Positions 19,217 through 27,183 of a stretch of 64,000 nucleotides of DNA are shown one piece after another. Source of the DNA: DASUNQ01 sp044866775 (lineage in GTDB: Bacteria > Acidobacteriota > Thermoanaerobaculia > Multivoradales > UBA5704); assembly GCA_044866775.1 (NCBI GenBank), contig JBIOUG010000080.1:1-64000 (forward strand), in the 5' to 3' direction. The translations under genes and the position numbers were made by a program. The notes under the pieces were generated by a model, which saw only the letters and a program-made list of their open reading frames with translations, was not told where the DNA came from and searched no databases. Every line of letters begins with the position of its first letter. Position 1 is the stretch's first letter.

Positions 19217-19726
19217 ATGAAGATCAAGCACTACCTGACCTCGACAAGCCACTTCATCCCGATCCAAGCTGTCCCGGTGGTAGCGCCAGTGACTCACCTG
19301 GAGGACGCCTTTGTTCTGATGAAGAGCCACGGAACGTCGGTGGCGGTCATTCAGAGGTCCGGTCTTGCCTTCGATCTGTTCGCTCCTGGTGTCGTAGCGA
19401 CGGCCGGCAGACCGATCGCCGACAACGCGAGGGTCGCGCTGATGGACGTCTATGGCACGGCGCGCCTCACTATTGTTGAGGACGAGACGGAGCTCCATGC
19501 AGTCCGCTACACTCAGCTCGCAAGCGGTCTCTACACGCCGGCCCTGCACCTCGCGGGTATCTCGCGTGGGAAGCGGATTCTCGGGCTCCTGTCACGCGAG
19601 GAAGAAGGAGTTCAGGTCTTCTTCACGCCCGCGGTCTACTACCAGTGCTCAAAAGGGCATGTCTATTTTCCACCTCCACCGTCGACTTGCCCCGTTGACG
19701 GGAGCGCGATCGGGATCGCCTCGTGA
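19217..19726 (+). CDS. Hypothetical CBS-like / zinc-ribbon protein
   Basis: Unrecognised 169-residue protein. Residues 25-52 (VTHLEDAFVLMKSHGTSVAV and following) resemble the helix-strand of a CBS repeat, and KRILGLLSREE near 117 resembles a CBS end. The C-terminus YYQCSKGHVYFPPPPSTCPV has Cys-Lys-Gly-His and Cys-Pro spacing typical of a small zinc ribbon. No signal peptide or membrane segment. The start has an AGGAG site about 8 bases upstream. The stop overlaps the start of the next gene, so the two probably form a unit. AT content is visibly higher than in flanking housekeeping genes, which suggests transfer. No function is claimed. Confidence 0.75.
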   Translation: MKIKHYLTSTSHFIPIQAVPVVAPVTHLEDAFVLMKSHGTSVAVIQRSGLAFDLFAPGVVATAGRPIADNARVALMDVYGTARLTIVEDETELHAVRYTQLASGLYTPALHLAGISRGKRILGLLSREEEGVQVFFTPAVYYQCSKGHVYFPPPPSTCPVDGSAIGIAS

Positions 19727-21054
19727 TGTGGGAGGCCGCGCTTGATCGCATCACCTCCCTGGTCGGGCGGGCCTTTGTCATCGGCTCGCTGGTTCCGGTT
19801 CTTCTTTTCACCGGGGCGAATCTGCTCTCGATCATGGCGGTTTTTGGGCGCCGACCACTGGCGGAGCTAGTCCAAAAAGTCACGGCTTACCCCTGGCTGA
19901 CCGGCGCTGGAGCCGCTCTCGCCGTCGTCGCCTCAGGCTATCTGCTCCAGATCCTCGGTCCCGTCGCTCGGGGGCTATTGGAAGGCGCATACGACCTGGG
20001 GCGGATGACCGAATGGCTGAAAAGCCGAAAGCGACGTGAGTTCCTGAAGCGGCGCAACCAGGTCCAGAGCTCTCTGCGGGAGGACGTGGCGATCCACCGG
20101 GTCTGCGCGGAGCTGATGGGAAACCTCAAGGACCTCAACAAGCGCAGACGCGAGAATTCCCTCACTCTCGCTTCTGCTGGAGGGAAGCTAGAGGAGGTAG
20201 AGAAGGCTATCCTAGAACGCACTGGAAGCGGGGAGCTGCCCGCCGTGAACGAGCTGCGCAATCTTTCTCAACAGCTAGAACAGCTCTATTCCTCGGACGT
20301 GCCGCTCGCAGTGACCGAAGAGCTCCATGTCCAATTTGCCGCGTTCTGCGAAGACGCCCAGGGTCTGGCAAAGGCCCGTTACTCGCAGGCGCTTGCAGAT
20401 CTGCAATCGCGGTATCCGGTGACCGGGCGGAGCGCTGAAGTCCAGGCCACGACGCTGGGTAACCTCATAGCCGCTAGCTGGGCCTACGCCTACACCCGCT
20501 TCGGCGTCAGCTCGACGTTCATGTGGTCGCGGCTCAGGGGTTGTCTGAGTGAACCATACGCCCGGGCTGTGGAGGACGACCGGGCCGCCTACGAATTCTG
20601 CGTGTCCATGGTGGTCCTCTCATCACTCTACGCCCCGGTGTGGGCGTGCATCCTAGTGTGGCGCTGGCCGCCGCTCTGGCCGCTAGCTCTTCAGCCGCCG
20701 CCCTGGACGCCAGCCCTGCGGTTGCCAGTCTGGCAGGTGCTGCTGCCGCTGGCCGGAGTAGCGGCTGCCGTTCTGTTCTATCTGGCGGCCTTAGAAGCGG
20801 CACGCTCCTTCGGCAGCAATTTGCGGTCATGCTTCGACCTGTTCCGGTTCGATCTGCTGAAGGCCCTGCACGTCGAGCTGCCGAAGAACATCCATAGGGA
20901 ACGGGAGCATTGGCGATCCCTCAACCAGATTTTCGTCTATGGTGATTCGCAACTCCCCCTGAACTACCGCCATCCTGACGAGCACGAGAAACAGGAGGGC
21001 GACAAGAGCCGTGGCGGTCGGTTTGCGAAGATCCGCGAGTGGCTCGGGCTCTGA
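19723..21054 (+). CDS. Hypothetical four-TM membrane protein with large cytoplasmic helical domain
   Basis: Unrecognised 443-residue protein. Predicted membrane segments are about 17-40, 57-79, 291-313 and 335-358. Between the second and third lies a charged, helical and probably coiled-coil region of about 210 residues (SRKRREFLKRRNQVQ onward). The C-terminal 80 residues are hydrophilic and end FAKIREWLGL. The GTG start overlaps the stop of the zinc-ribbon gene by 4 bases, with an ATG as the second codon. The pair precedes a dynamin-like GTPase by 114 bases. A regulated channel, sensor or defence effector is possible but untested. Confidence 0.75.
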   Translation: MMWEAALDRITSLVGRAFVIGSLVPVLLFTGANLLSIMAVFGRRPLAELVQKVTAYPWLTGAGAALAVVASGYLLQILGPVARGLLEGAYDLGRMTEWLKSRKRREFLKRRNQVQSSLREDVAIHRVCAELMGNLKDLNKRRRENSLTLASAGGKLEEVEKAILERTGSGELPAVNELRNLSQQLEQLYSSDVPLAVTEELHVQFAAFCEDAQGLAKARYSQALADLQSRYPVTGRSAEVQATTLGNLIAASWAYAYTRFGVSSTFMWSRLRGCLSEPYARAVEDDRAAYEFCVSMVVLSSLYAPVWACILVWRWPPLWPLALQPPPWTPALRLPVWQVLLPLAGVAAAVLFYLAALEAARSFGSNLRSCFDLFRFDLLKALHVELPKNIHREREHWRSLNQIFVYGDSQLPLNYRHPDEHEKQEGDKSRGGRFAKIREWLGL

Positions 21055-21168
21055 GGCCCCGTGTCTCCACCGACCGCTGACTGCACCGTCCGGCTGCTGG
21101 GCAGTGCTGGGTTGGTCCGTGGAGGCCTGGCACCCCCCGTGCTAGCCTCCTCGGCGGACGGGCGCGCG

Positions 21169-22896
21169 ATGCTGCGGCGGATCCTCAATCGGAAGCAGGA
21201 CGAGCTGCTGGCCGAGAGCCGCCGGTTACTCGGCGAGCTGCAGGTGGCGCTCGCGCACTTCGACGCGGCGGCCGACGATCAGGTCACCATCCAGCGCTCC
21301 CTGGCGCAGCTCGAGGAGCTGTTTCTCCTCGTCGTCGCCGGCGAGTTCAACGCCGGCAAGAGCGCCTTCATCAACGCCCTCCTCGGCCAGAACGCTCTCG
21401 AGGAGGGGGTCACCCCGACCACCACCCGTATCCACGTCCTCGAGTACGGCGAGACCGAGGAGCGCACGTTCCTCGAGCCCACCCTCGAGCGCATCAGCGC
21501 GCCGGTCGACCTGCTGCGCGACATCCACATCGTCGACACGCCCGGCACCAACGCCATCCTGCGCCAGCACGAGGCGATCACCCGCGACTTCGTGCCGCGC
21601 TCGGACATGGTGCTCTTCGTCACCTCCGCCGACCGCCCGTTCACCGAGAGCGAGCGCGGCTTCCTCGAGGGCATCCGCGACTGGGGGAAGAAGGTCGTCG
21701 TGGTGGTCAACAAGATCGACATCCTGGACGGGCCGGAGGACGTCGAGAGGATCCGCGCCTTCATCGCCGAGAACGCCCGCGCCCTCCTCGGCGAGAGCCC
21801 GGAGATCTTCCCGGTCTCGGCGCGCCAGGCGCAGAAAGCCAAGCAGAGCGGCGACCGCGAGCTGCTGGCGGCCAGCCGCTTCGATCTCCTCGAGCGCCAC
21901 GTCGTCGACACCCTCGACGAGCGCGAGCGCGTGCGCTTGAAGCTCCTGAACCCGCTGGGCATCGGGCTCCGCCTCGCCGCCAAGTACCAGCAGGTGGCCG
22001 AAGGCCGCCTGGCGGTGCTGCAGGACGACGTCGCCGCCCTCGACGACGTCGACCGCCAGCTCGCGCTCTACCGCGAGGACATGGCGCGCGAGTTCCGCTT
22101 CCGGCTCTCCGACGTCGACGCCATCCTGCACGAGTTCGAGAACCGCGGCATCGCCTTCTTCGACGAGACGATGCGCCTGGGACGGGTCTTCGACCTGCTC
22201 AACAAGACGCGCATCAAAGCCGAGTTCGCGCGCCAGGTCGTGGGCGAGACGCCGCAGCTCGTCGAGCGGCGGGTCAACGAGGTGATCGACTGGCTGGTGG
22301 CGAGCGACCTGCGGGAGTGGCAGGCGGTCAACGAGCACCTGCTGCGGCGGCGGCAGGTGCACGCCGACCGCATCGTCGGCCAGGTGGGGCGGAGCTTCGA
22401 CCACGACCGCACGCGCCTGCTCGACACCGTCGGGCGCGCGGCGCAGCGCTCGGTCGAGACCTACGACCGCGAGGCCGAGGCGAGCCGCCTCGCCGAGTCG
22501 GTGCAGGTGGCGGTGGCGGGGACGGCGTTGGTCGAGGTAGGAGCCCTCGGGCTGGGCGCGGTCATCACCCACCTCGCGGCCTCGGCGGCGATCGACGTGA
22601 CCGGCGTCCTGGCGGCGAGCATGGTGGCGGTGCTCGGCCTCTTCATCCTGCCCAACCGTCGCCACGATGCCAAGCGCGAGCTGCGGCGGAAGATCGCCGC
22701 ACTGCGCGAGCAGTTGATGAGCGCGCTCACGACACAGTTCGACCGCGAGATCGAGGGGAGCGTGCACCGCATCGGCGAGTCGATCGCCCCCTACACCCGC
22801 TTCGTGCGCGCCGAGCGCGAGCGGCTGGAGGGCGCCCGGCAGGCGCTCGCCGGCCTCCGCACCGGCCTCGAGCGCCTGCGCGCCCGCGTCGACTGA
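21169..22896 (+). CDS. Bacterial dynamin-like GTPase
   Basis: Large GTPase predicted to remodel or protect membranes. The P-loop is VAGEFNAGKSAFINALLG; TPTTTRIHVLEYG supplies switch I, IVDTPGTN the G3 motif and VVNKIDIL the G4 motif. A helical stalk follows. Two adjacent hydrophobic segments (about residues 445-495, VGALGLGAVITHLAASAAI then MVAVLGLFILP) act as a membrane paddle. The ATG at 21169 gives 575 residues starting MLRRILNRKQDELL. The frame is open back to a GTG at 21061, but that part is not dynamin-like. Base composition matches the chromosome. Roles in membrane stress or phage defence are known for relatives. Confidence 0.87.
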   Translation: MLRRILNRKQDELLAESRRLLGELQVALAHFDAAADDQVTIQRSLAQLEELFLLVVAGEFNAGKSAFINALLGQNALEEGVTPTTTRIHVLEYGETEERTFLEPTLERISAPVDLLRDIHIVDTPGTNAILRQHEAITRDFVPRSDMVLFVTSADRPFTESERGFLEGIRDWGKKVVVVVNKIDILDGPEDVERIRAFIAENARALLGESPEIFPVSARQAQKAKQSGDRELLAASRFDLLERHVVDTLDERERVRLKLLNPLGIGLRLAAKYQQVAEGRLAVLQDDVAALDDVDRQLALYREDMAREFRFRLSDVDAILHEFENRGIAFFDETMRLGRVFDLLNKTRIKAEFARQVVGETPQLVERRVNEVIDWLVASDLREWQAVNEHLLRRRQVHADRIVGQVGRSFDHDRTRLLDTVGRAAQRSVETYDREAEASRLAESVQVAVAGTALVEVGALGLGAVITHLAASAAIDVTGVLAASMVAVLGLFILPNRRHDAKRELRRKIAALREQLMSALTTQFDREIEGSVHRIGESIAPYTRFVRAERERLEGARQALAGLRTGLERLRARVD

Positions 22897-22985
22897 GCCC
22901 GGCCTGACGGAGTTTTCGCACCTTCGACGCGTCTCCTGGCAGAGCCGGTCGCCGCCGAACGGCGGTCGGCGGGAAAGGAGACATC

Positions 22986-23638
22986 ATCAACATCGGCAAG
23001 AGAGTGCGGTGCGGCGCCCTGGCGGTCGCCGTCGCCACGGGCGTGGTCGCGCCGGCCGGCGCGACCACCTTGATCCGCGCCGGGCTCGAGGATCTGACGG
23101 CCGTCAACGAGACGGTGGTCGTCGGCGAGGTCCTTGACGCGCAGTCGTACTGAACGCCGACGGGACCTTCATCCTGACCGACGTCCGCGTCGCCGTGGCC
23201 GAGGTGCTCAAGGGGCGCGGCCGCGGGCGCGAGCTGACGGTCACGCTCCTGGGCGGCACCGTGGGCGACCTCACGACGCTCATCGTCGCCATGAATTCCT
23301 GGACCAACGTGCCCGGCGCCAACCACGTCCTCTCCTACGCTGAGGCGGTGACCGCGGACTTCATCACCGACGGTATGAACGCCGTCGTCTGGGCGACCGG
23401 CGATGGGTGTCCACACCCTTGAGTGGGGGCCGACGTGCGGCGCCACCCGCTACGAGGTTTACCGCTCGACGAGCTCCGCCTTCGCCAGCCAGTGGCTGGA
23501 GTACTCGGGTCCGGACCTGTCCGACACCGTGACCGTCTCTGCGACGAATTATTTCCGGGTGAGGCCTGCAACGCGAACGGCTGCAGGGTCTACCGGACGG
23601 GGAACCGACCAGCCCAGTACTTCAACGGCTGCCTCTGA
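22986..23638 (+). pseudogene. Broken secreted-protein gene with several lesions
   Basis: AAAGGAG at 22974-22980 is well placed, but the codon where ATG is expected is ATC (22986). Translation from there gives a signal peptide (CGALAVAVATGVVAPAGA) and LIRAGLEDLTAVNETVVVGE. It then stops at TAC TGA (23148-23153). Restoring one G gives Tyr-Trp-Asn-Ala and reopens the frame into TFILTDVRVAVAEVLKGRGR. Another frame change is needed near 23400 (then TLEWGPTCGATRYEVYRS). A third, one missing G near 23565, joins NYFRVR to ACNANGCRVYRTGNRP. The tail resembles a fibronectin-like or Ig-like end. Four lesions in 650 bases argue for real decay. Family unknown. Confidence 0.85.
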
Positions 23639-23652
23639 TCGCCACGCGCCCG

Positions 23653-23682
23653 CGGGAGGCTGCAGTTGCCTGCAGCCTCCCG
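23653..23682. terminator. Bidirectional terminator hairpin
   Basis: CGGGAGGCTGCAG (23653-23665) and CTGCAGCCTCCCG (23670-23682) form a perfect 13-bp stem with a TTGC loop. It sits 14 bases after the pseudogene end and 12 bases beyond the VWA gene stop on the other strand. A symmetric hairpin between convergent genes suits termination in both directions, although no U-tract is present. Confidence 0.75.
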
Positions 23683-23694
23683 TGTCCGCCGGGC

Positions 23695-24804
23695 TCAGGA
23701 CTGCCCGAACACGTACCCTTCGCGCGCCCGCACCCGGAACTCCGGGTTGCTGGTCTTGACCTCGACCTCCTGGAAGCCGCGCTCGCCGGCCGGGTGGGTG
23801 GCGCGGTAGCTGATCAGGTAGTACCCGCTCGTCTCTTCCGACACCTGCTGCAGCGGCGTCAGGAAGCTGACGGTGTTGAAGAAGTACTTGCCGCCGGTCT
23901 CGTTGGCGACCTGGTTGAGCGCGTCCGACAGCACGTGCTCGGTCCCCGGCGGGGTGAGGTCGATGGCGTAGAAGGCGACGTTGTTGTCGTTCATCGCCTG
24001 CACGGTGTCGTCGTAGTAGCGCGGGTCGGGCGTGTACTGGCCGAAGCTGTTGATGCGCCCGAAGCCGATGCCGAAGTAGAGCAGGTTCTTGCGCCCGCGC
24101 ACGTTGCCAGCCGAGCGCGCCAGCTCCTGCAGCCCCTCGTAGATCGTCGGCGTGCGGTCACGCAGCTCGTTGCCGCGCGGCAGCCCGCCGAGGATCGACG
24201 GCCCTTCGCCGGCCGGGATGCGCGACGGCCAGTTCCCCTCGGTGTCCTTGCCGCGCGCGGCCGCCGAGATCGCCGCCTCGAGCGCCCGCCGATCGCCGGT
24301 GAAGTCCTGATGGACCTTCAGCTTCTGGTCGTAGCTGACGACCGCCACGTGATCGCCCGGCACCATCTCCTTGGCCACCCACTCGCGCGCCCGCCGCGCC
24401 GCCTCGAGCTGCTGGCGGAGGAGCTGCGGCGCCTCCATGGCCGCCGAGCGCTGATCGTCGAAGAAGAGGATGAAGAAGCGGTCCTCGGTGCCTTCTGACA
24501 CCTTCGGCCGCGCCGTCGCCGCCGGCTCGTCGAGCAGCCGCCGGTTGCTGTAGAACACCACGTCGGTGATCTCGACCGGCTTGCCGGCCTCGGTGACCTG
24601 GAAGTCGCTCTCCTCGAGCCCCAGGATGACGTTGCCCTTCCTGTCCTGCACCAGGACGTCGAGCAGCACCTCGCTGACCTCGACCTCCCCGGTGAACCCC
24701 TCTTGCCGCGGCTGCTCCTCCTGTGCCACCGCCGGGCAGCAGGGTGCCGATACGGCCACCACTAACAGGGCTAGGAGAGGGGCCCTGCGGAACGTACGAT
24801 TCAT
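23695..24804 (-). CDS. Secreted VWA-domain protein (VWFA-related acidobacterial type)
   Basis: Exported protein with a von Willebrand A-type domain, of a family expanded in Acidobacteriota. The ATG at 24804 follows AAGGAG by 7 bases and opens a signal peptide (RRAPLLALLVVAVSAPCCPAVAQ); an upstream in-frame start is Arg-rich and rejected. An N-terminal beta domain (VSEVLLDVLVQDRKGNVILG) precedes the VWA core. The core starts FFILFFDDQRS, with an imperfect MIDAS rather than DxSxS. The C-terminus has SGYYLISYRATHPAGERGFQ. About 369 residues. Adhesion or surface protein interaction is inferred; no ligand is known. Confidence 0.88.
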   Translation of the reverse strand: MNRTFRRAPLLALLVVAVSAPCCPAVAQEEQPRQEGFTGEVEVSEVLLDVLVQDRKGNVILGLEESDFQVTEAGKPVEITDVVFYSNRRLLDEPAATARPKVSEGTEDRFFILFFDDQRSAAMEAPQLLRQQLEAARRAREWVAKEMVPGDHVAVVSYDQKLKVHQDFTGDRRALEAAISAAARGKDTEGNWPSRIPAGEGPSILGGLPRGNELRDRTPTIYEGLQELARSAGNVRGRKNLLYFGIGFGRINSFGQYTPDPRYYDDTVQAMNDNNVAFYAIDLTPPGTEHVLSDALNQVANETGGKYFFNTVSFLTPLQQVSEETSGYYLISYRATHPAGERGFQEVEVKTSNPEFRVRAREGYVFGQS

Positions 24805-24916
24805 AAGGGTCTCCTTTCTGGACTGACCAGAAAGACATCTGGGTAGCAAGGACCAGACCACCCCACCGCTTCTTCGCTTTCGACGTCGCCGACGCCTCCC
24901 CAACCGTGCAGCCCGG

Positions 24917-24937
24917 CGACTTTCGGTGCCGCGCGGG
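24917..24937 (-). repeat. Structured dispersed repeat, fragment C
   Basis: Nineteen of 21 bases match positions 137-157 of copy A (core TCGGTGCCGCGCGGG exact). Only this gene-proximal end is recognisable. As with copies A and B it lies just downstream of a stop codon (33 bases beyond the FadJ-type gene) and in the same orientation relative to that gene. It is short enough that chance is possible. Confidence 0.45.
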
Positions 24938-24969
24938 CGGGGTCTCGTCCTCCGCAGGTGACGGCGAGT

Positions 24970-27123
24970 CTACTTCCCGCCCGCCGGCCACCGGGAATAG
25001 AACCCGCCGGCCGCCGCCGTCTCCCGCAGCGCGTCGGACGGGTGATAGCGCTCCGACACCGCGCTCTCCAGCCGCTCGAGCGTCGCCAGCACCTGCGCCA
25101 GCCCCTCCTGGTCCGCCCAGCGGCAGAGCCCGGCCCGGAAGGGTGGGAACCCCGTGCCGTAGATCATCGCCAGGTCGAGCTCCGCCGCGCTCCGCACGAC
25201 CCCCTCGGCGAGACACCGCGCCGCCTCGTTGACCATCGGCAGCACCATGCGATCGGCGAGCAGGCCGGGGTCGGCGGCCTGCGCCCGCGGGCTCAGGCCG
25301 AGGAGCCCATAGAGCGCCGGGTCCGGCTCCTTCCGCTCCCGCCCCTCGTAGCGGTAGAACCCGCGCCCGGTCTTCGTTCCCAGCCGGTCGGGCGCCGCCG
25401 CGCGGTCCATCCAGGACGGGTACACCAGCCGCTCGGGGAACGCCGCGTGGAGGATCGGCGCCACCTTGCCGGCAACGTCGATCCCCACGTCGTCGGTCAG
25501 CGCCAGCGGCCCGAGCGGCATCCCCCAGTCGACCATCGCCCGGTCGACCACCTCGATCGCATACCCCTCGTCGAGCAGCCAGAGCGCCTCGGCGGAGTAG
25601 AAGGCGAGGAGGCGATTGACCAGGAAGCCCGGCGTGTCCTTGACCAGCACCGGCGTCTTGCCGAGCCGGCGGGCGAAGGCGAAGGCGGTGTTGACGGCGG
25701 ACGGCTCGCTCGCCGCGGCGGCGATCACCTCGACCAGCGGCATGCGATGGACGGGGTTGAAGAAGTGCATCCCCACCACCCGCTCCGGCCGCGGCGTCCG
25801 CTCGCCGATCGCGCCGATCGGCAGCGACGAGGTGTTCGAGGCGAGCACGGTGTCCTCGTGCACCGCCGCCGCCACGTCGGCGAAGACCGCCTGCTTGACC
25901 GGGAGCTTCTCGACGATCGCCTCGATCACCAGGTCGAGCCGGCGGAAGCCCGAGTAGTCGAGGGTCGGCTGGATCAACGCCATCTTGCGCCGTTCCTCGG
26001 CGCGCGTCAGGCGGCGCTTCTTGACCAACCGGTCGAAGAGGCCGGCGGCGTGCTCCATACCGCGGGCGAGGGCGCCGGTGTCGACGTCCTTGAGCCGCAC
26101 CGGCAGGCCGGCCTCGTACGCCACGAGCTGCGCGATGCCGCCGCCCATCGTCCCCGCCCCGAGCACCCCGACGGCGTTGACCTCGCGCGCCGCGGCGCCG
26201 GCGACGCCCTGGTCCTTCTTCGCCTCCTCCCCCAGGCGGAAGACGTGGATCAGGTTCTTCGCCACGCGCGAGATGGCGAGCTCGGCCGCGGCGCGGGCCT
26301 CGGCATCGAAGCCGGTGCGTGGGCCGTCCTCCACCCCCACGCGCACCACCTCGATGGCGCGCAGCGGCGCCGGGTAGTGGCCGTGGGTCTGCTCGAGGGT
26401 CTTCTTCCGCGCCTGGTCGAAGACGATCTTCCGCCCGAGCGGGTTCTTCTCGAGCAGGAGGCCCTTCCAGCCGGCGTTGCCCGCTTCCTTGCGCCGGCGC
26501 TCGCCGCCGTCGAAGCGCTGGAGGGCGAAGTCGCGCACGTGGTCGAAGAAGCGCGCCTCCGGCAGCAGGGCGTCGACCAGGCCGCTCTTGACGGCGCTGC
26601 GGCCGGAGACCGTCTTGCCGGTCAGGATCATGTCGAGCGCCGCCGCGAGCCCGATCCGCGCCGGCAGGCGGGTCGAGCCGCCCCAGGCGGGGAGGATGCC
26701 GAGCCGCACTTCGGGAAGGCCGATGCGGGTATCCGGGCGGTCGCTCGCCACCCGCCAGGTCGAGGCCAGCGCCAGCTCGGTGCCGCCGCCGAGGCAGATG
26801 CCGCGGATGGCGGCGACGGTGGGGAAGGGGAGCGCCTCCCAGGCGGCGAACAGGCGCTGGCCGACGCGCACCCCCGCCTCGGCCTCGATCGGATCGGTGA
26901 CGCGGGCGATCTCGTCGAGGTCGGCGCCGGCGATGAAGCTCCCGTCCTTGCCCGAGAGCAGGACGAGGCAACCAATGTCCTGGCGCGCCGTCAGCTCGCG
27001 GAGCAGCTCCTCGAGCTCGGCGAAGACCGGACGGGAAAAGACGTTGACCTTGCGCTCGGGGGCGTCGAAGGTGAGCGTGGCCAGGCGGTTCGCCCCGACT
27101 GAAAGACGGAAGGCCGAGCTCAT
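24970..27123 (-). CDS. Multifunctional enoyl-CoA hydratase / 3-hydroxyacyl-CoA dehydrogenase (FadJ/FadB-type)
   Basis: Alpha subunit of fatty acid beta-oxidation: hydrates enoyl-CoA and oxidises the 3-hydroxy product with NAD. The N-terminal crotonase domain has the oxyanion-hole GSFIAGADLDEIA, and the catalytic glutamates lie in CLGGGTELALA and GLPEVRLGILPA. The NAD domain opens at VGVLGAGTMGGGIAQ near residue 310. HADH motifs SNTSSLPIGAI, HFFNPVHRMPLVEV and DTPGFLVNRLL follow. The 717-residue length is typical. The ATG at 27123 starts MSSAFRLSV. A thiolase partner (fadI/fadA) is absent. The ligase gene lies 60 bases upstream on the same strand, so activation and oxidation are co-located. 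Confidence 0.94.
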   Translation of the reverse strand: MSSAFRLSVGANRLATLTFDAPERKVNVFSRPVFAELEELLRELTARQDIGCLVLLSGKDGSFIAGADLDEIARVTDPIEAEAGVRVGQRLFAAWEALPFPTVAAIRGICLGGGTELALASTWRVASDRPDTRIGLPEVRLGILPAWGGSTRLPARIGLAAALDMILTGKTVSGRSAVKSGLVDALLPEARFFDHVRDFALQRFDGGERRRKEAGNAGWKGLLLEKNPLGRKIVFDQARKKTLEQTHGHYPAPLRAIEVVRVGVEDGPRTGFDAEARAAAELAISRVAKNLIHVFRLGEEAKKDQGVAGAAAREVNAVGVLGAGTMGGGIAQLVAYEAGLPVRLKDVDTGALARGMEHAAGLFDRLVKKRRLTRAEERRKMALIQPTLDYSGFRRLDLVIEAIVEKLPVKQAVFADVAAAVHEDTVLASNTSSLPIGAIGERTPRPERVVGMHFFNPVHRMPLVEVIAAAASEPSAVNTAFAFARRLGKTPVLVKDTPGFLVNRLLAFYSAEALWLLDEGYAIEVVDRAMVDWGMPLGPLALTDDVGIDVAGKVAPILHAAFPERLVYPSWMDRAAAPDRLGTKTGRGFYRYEGRERKEPDPALYGLLGLSPRAQAADPGLLADRMVLPMVNEAARCLAEGVVRSAAELDLAMIYGTGFPPFRAGLCRWADQEGLAQVLATLERLESAVSERYHPSDALRETAAAGGFYSRWPAGGK

Positions 27124-27183
27124 GGCGTGCCGACCGCCCCCACACATCCTCTCTTGATCATCCGTTCATTCCCGCTAAGAAGC

